Shown in pieces: positions 63,115 to 64,000 of a DNA stretch of 64,000 bases (the first letter of the stretch is position 1; every line of letters begins with the position of its first letter). Both the position numbers and the translations under genes were made by a program. The DNA lies in contig CAYYTK010000001.1 of the NCBI GenBank assembly GCA_964474695.1, positions 248,001 to 312,000 of the forward strand, given 5' to 3'. Origin of the DNA: DAOUBP01 sp964474695 (GTDB lineage: Bacteria > Chloroflexota > Anaerolineae > CG2-30-64-16). The notes beneath the pieces were generated by a model. It did not search any database and was not told where the DNA came from. It saw only the letters and a list, made by a program, of their open reading frames with translations.

Positions 63115-64000
63115 ATGCTGAAGATTGGCGAGTTCTCAAAGCTGGCCCAGGTGTCGGTGAAGACCCTGCGCTACTACGATGAACTGGGACTGCTGCGGCC
63201 CGACTGGGTGGACCGCTACACGGGTTATCGTTACTACACGGTGCAGCAACTGCCGCGGCTGAACCGGCTGCTGGCCCTGCGCGACCTGGGCTTCCCGTTG
63301 GCGCAGATCGAGCGCCTGCTGCGGGAGGATCTTCCGCCGAGCGAGCTACAACGGCTGATGCAGCTCCGCCAGGCCGAGCTGGCCCACCAGGTGGAGGCCG
63401 AGCAGGCGCGGCTGGCCCGTGTGGCAGCCCGGCTGCGCCAGATCGAGCAGGAGGGGCGCCAACCGCGCTACGAGGTGTTGGTGAAGCCGGTCCAGCCGCA
63501 ACTGGTGGCCGGCATCCGCGATACGATTGCCGAGTACCGCGACGTCGGCAGCCTCATCGGCGAGCTGTGGAGCTACCTGGGCGGCCGCGGGGTGGCGCCT
63601 AGCCCCACCGCTCCCAGCCTGGCGGTCTACTATGATGCCGAGTATCGCGACCGGGGCGCTGACGTGGAGGTGGCCGTGCCGTTGGCAAGCCGGCTCCGGG
63701 GCAACGCACGGGTCGCCGTGCATGAGCTGCCGGGCAGCGTGAATGTCGCGAGCCTGGTGCATCCGGGCGGCTATGACCGCATCCCGTCTGCGTACAGGGC
63801 GCTCATGGTGTGGACGCAGGCCAACGGCTACCGGGCGGCCGGACCTAACCGCGAGATCTACCTGCAAGGCTTCGAATCAGGAACTGATCCCAGCAACTTC
63901 GTGACTGAGCTTCAGCTTCCCATCCAACAGATTGCGACATTTGCCATGACTGGACACAAGGAGGGACACCCTATGGAACCGCGCATCGTCACGAAACCGG
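63115..64000 (+). CDS. MerR-family regulator with effector-binding domains, 3' end beyond the window
   Basis: 295 codons are visible and the frame is still open at the window end. Residues 1-70 form the MerR winged helix (LKIGEFSKLAQVSVKTLRYYDELGLLRPDWVDRYTGYRYYTVQQLPRLNRLLALRDLGFPLAQIERLL), then a dimerisation coiled coil (about 75-118), then a GyrI-like drug/effector-binding domain (YEVLVKPVQPQLVAGIRDTI...HPGGYDRIPSAYRALMVW...EIYLQGFESG). In frame at 63973, MEPRIVTKP looks like the start of a second GyrI-like domain, suggesting a duplicated sensor. GGAGAG precedes the ATG. Likely a multidrug-type activator such as BmrR. Confidence 0.9.
   Translation, partial: MLKIGEFSKLAQVSVKTLRYYDELGLLRPDWVDRYTGYRYYTVQQLPRLNRLLALRDLGFPLAQIERLLREDLPPSELQRLMQLRQAELAHQVEAEQARLARVAARLRQIEQEGRQPRYEVLVKPVQPQLVAGIRDTIAEYRDVGSLIGELWSYLGGRGVAPSPTAPSLAVYYDAEYRDRGADVEVAVPLASRLRGNARVAVHELPGSVNVASLVHPGGYDRIPSAYRALMVWTQANGYRAAGPNREIYLQGFESGTDPSNFVTELQLPIQQIATFAMTGHKEGHPMEPRIVTKP

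Overview
The window is a bacterial chromosome segment, GC-rich and gene-dense, with no rRNA, IS transposase, integrase or CRISPR array visible. A genus cannot be read from it. The combination of RNase Y and RNase J, a Gram-positive-type LexA box (GAAC-N4-GTTC), an Ndh-1 operon, a B12-dependent radical SAM protein and very many short palindromic repeats would fit a Chloroflexota (Anaerolineae-like) genome; that is inference. A run of exactly 100 Ns (4642-4741) inside a tandem repeat shows that the source is a scaffolded draft assembly.

Layout. 1-1.2 kb: end of an ECF transporter (ATPase tail, EcfT) and tRNA-Arg(CCG). 1.2-4.6 kb: a double-GNAT acetyltransferase, a beta-CASP metallo-hydrolase and an SH3 lipoprotein. 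4.6-9.7 kb: a 54-bp tandem array, then a minus-strand operon of a small unknown gene, polA and argS. 9.8-18.7 kb: a minus-strand block for 2-oxoacid:ferredoxin oxidoreductase (four subunits) with an aminotransferase, a ThiF-like E1 enzyme, two CBS-pair proteins and a B12 radical SAM protein, followed by the NADH sensor Rex. Together these suggest fermentative or respiratory oxidation of amino-acid-derived 2-oxoacids. 18.9-23.9 kb: a MacA/MacB-type exporter and a TolB-like lipoprotein. 24.1-29.5 kb: recA (SOS box), recX, RNase Y and convergent RNase J. 29.6-33 kb: a GNAT gene and an orphan Prim-Pol replication protein. 33.2-41 kb: arginine cluster argC-argB-argD-argA-like-hom-argG-argJ behind a structured leader RNA. 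41-56 kb: complete nuoA-N operon with CD and EF fusions. 56-64 kb: a VapBC-type toxin-antitoxin pair, an MtaD-CYTH fusion, an EndoQ-UvrD helicase fusion and a MerR-type regulator cut by the window end.

The most unusual signal is the repeat load. Several palindromic families and low-complexity word repeats sit in intergenic gaps, supply stop codons, and also lie in frame inside conserved genes. Three elements of exactly 105 bp share terminal inverted repeats and encode a 35-residue insert ending in RNASPL; one is in argJ and two are in the EndoQ-UvrD gene. That one gene carries five separate in-frame repeat insertions while keeping all its helicase motifs. A second theme is leaderless transcription: for RNase J and at least one acetyltransferase the -10 box ends exactly 6 nt before the start codon.
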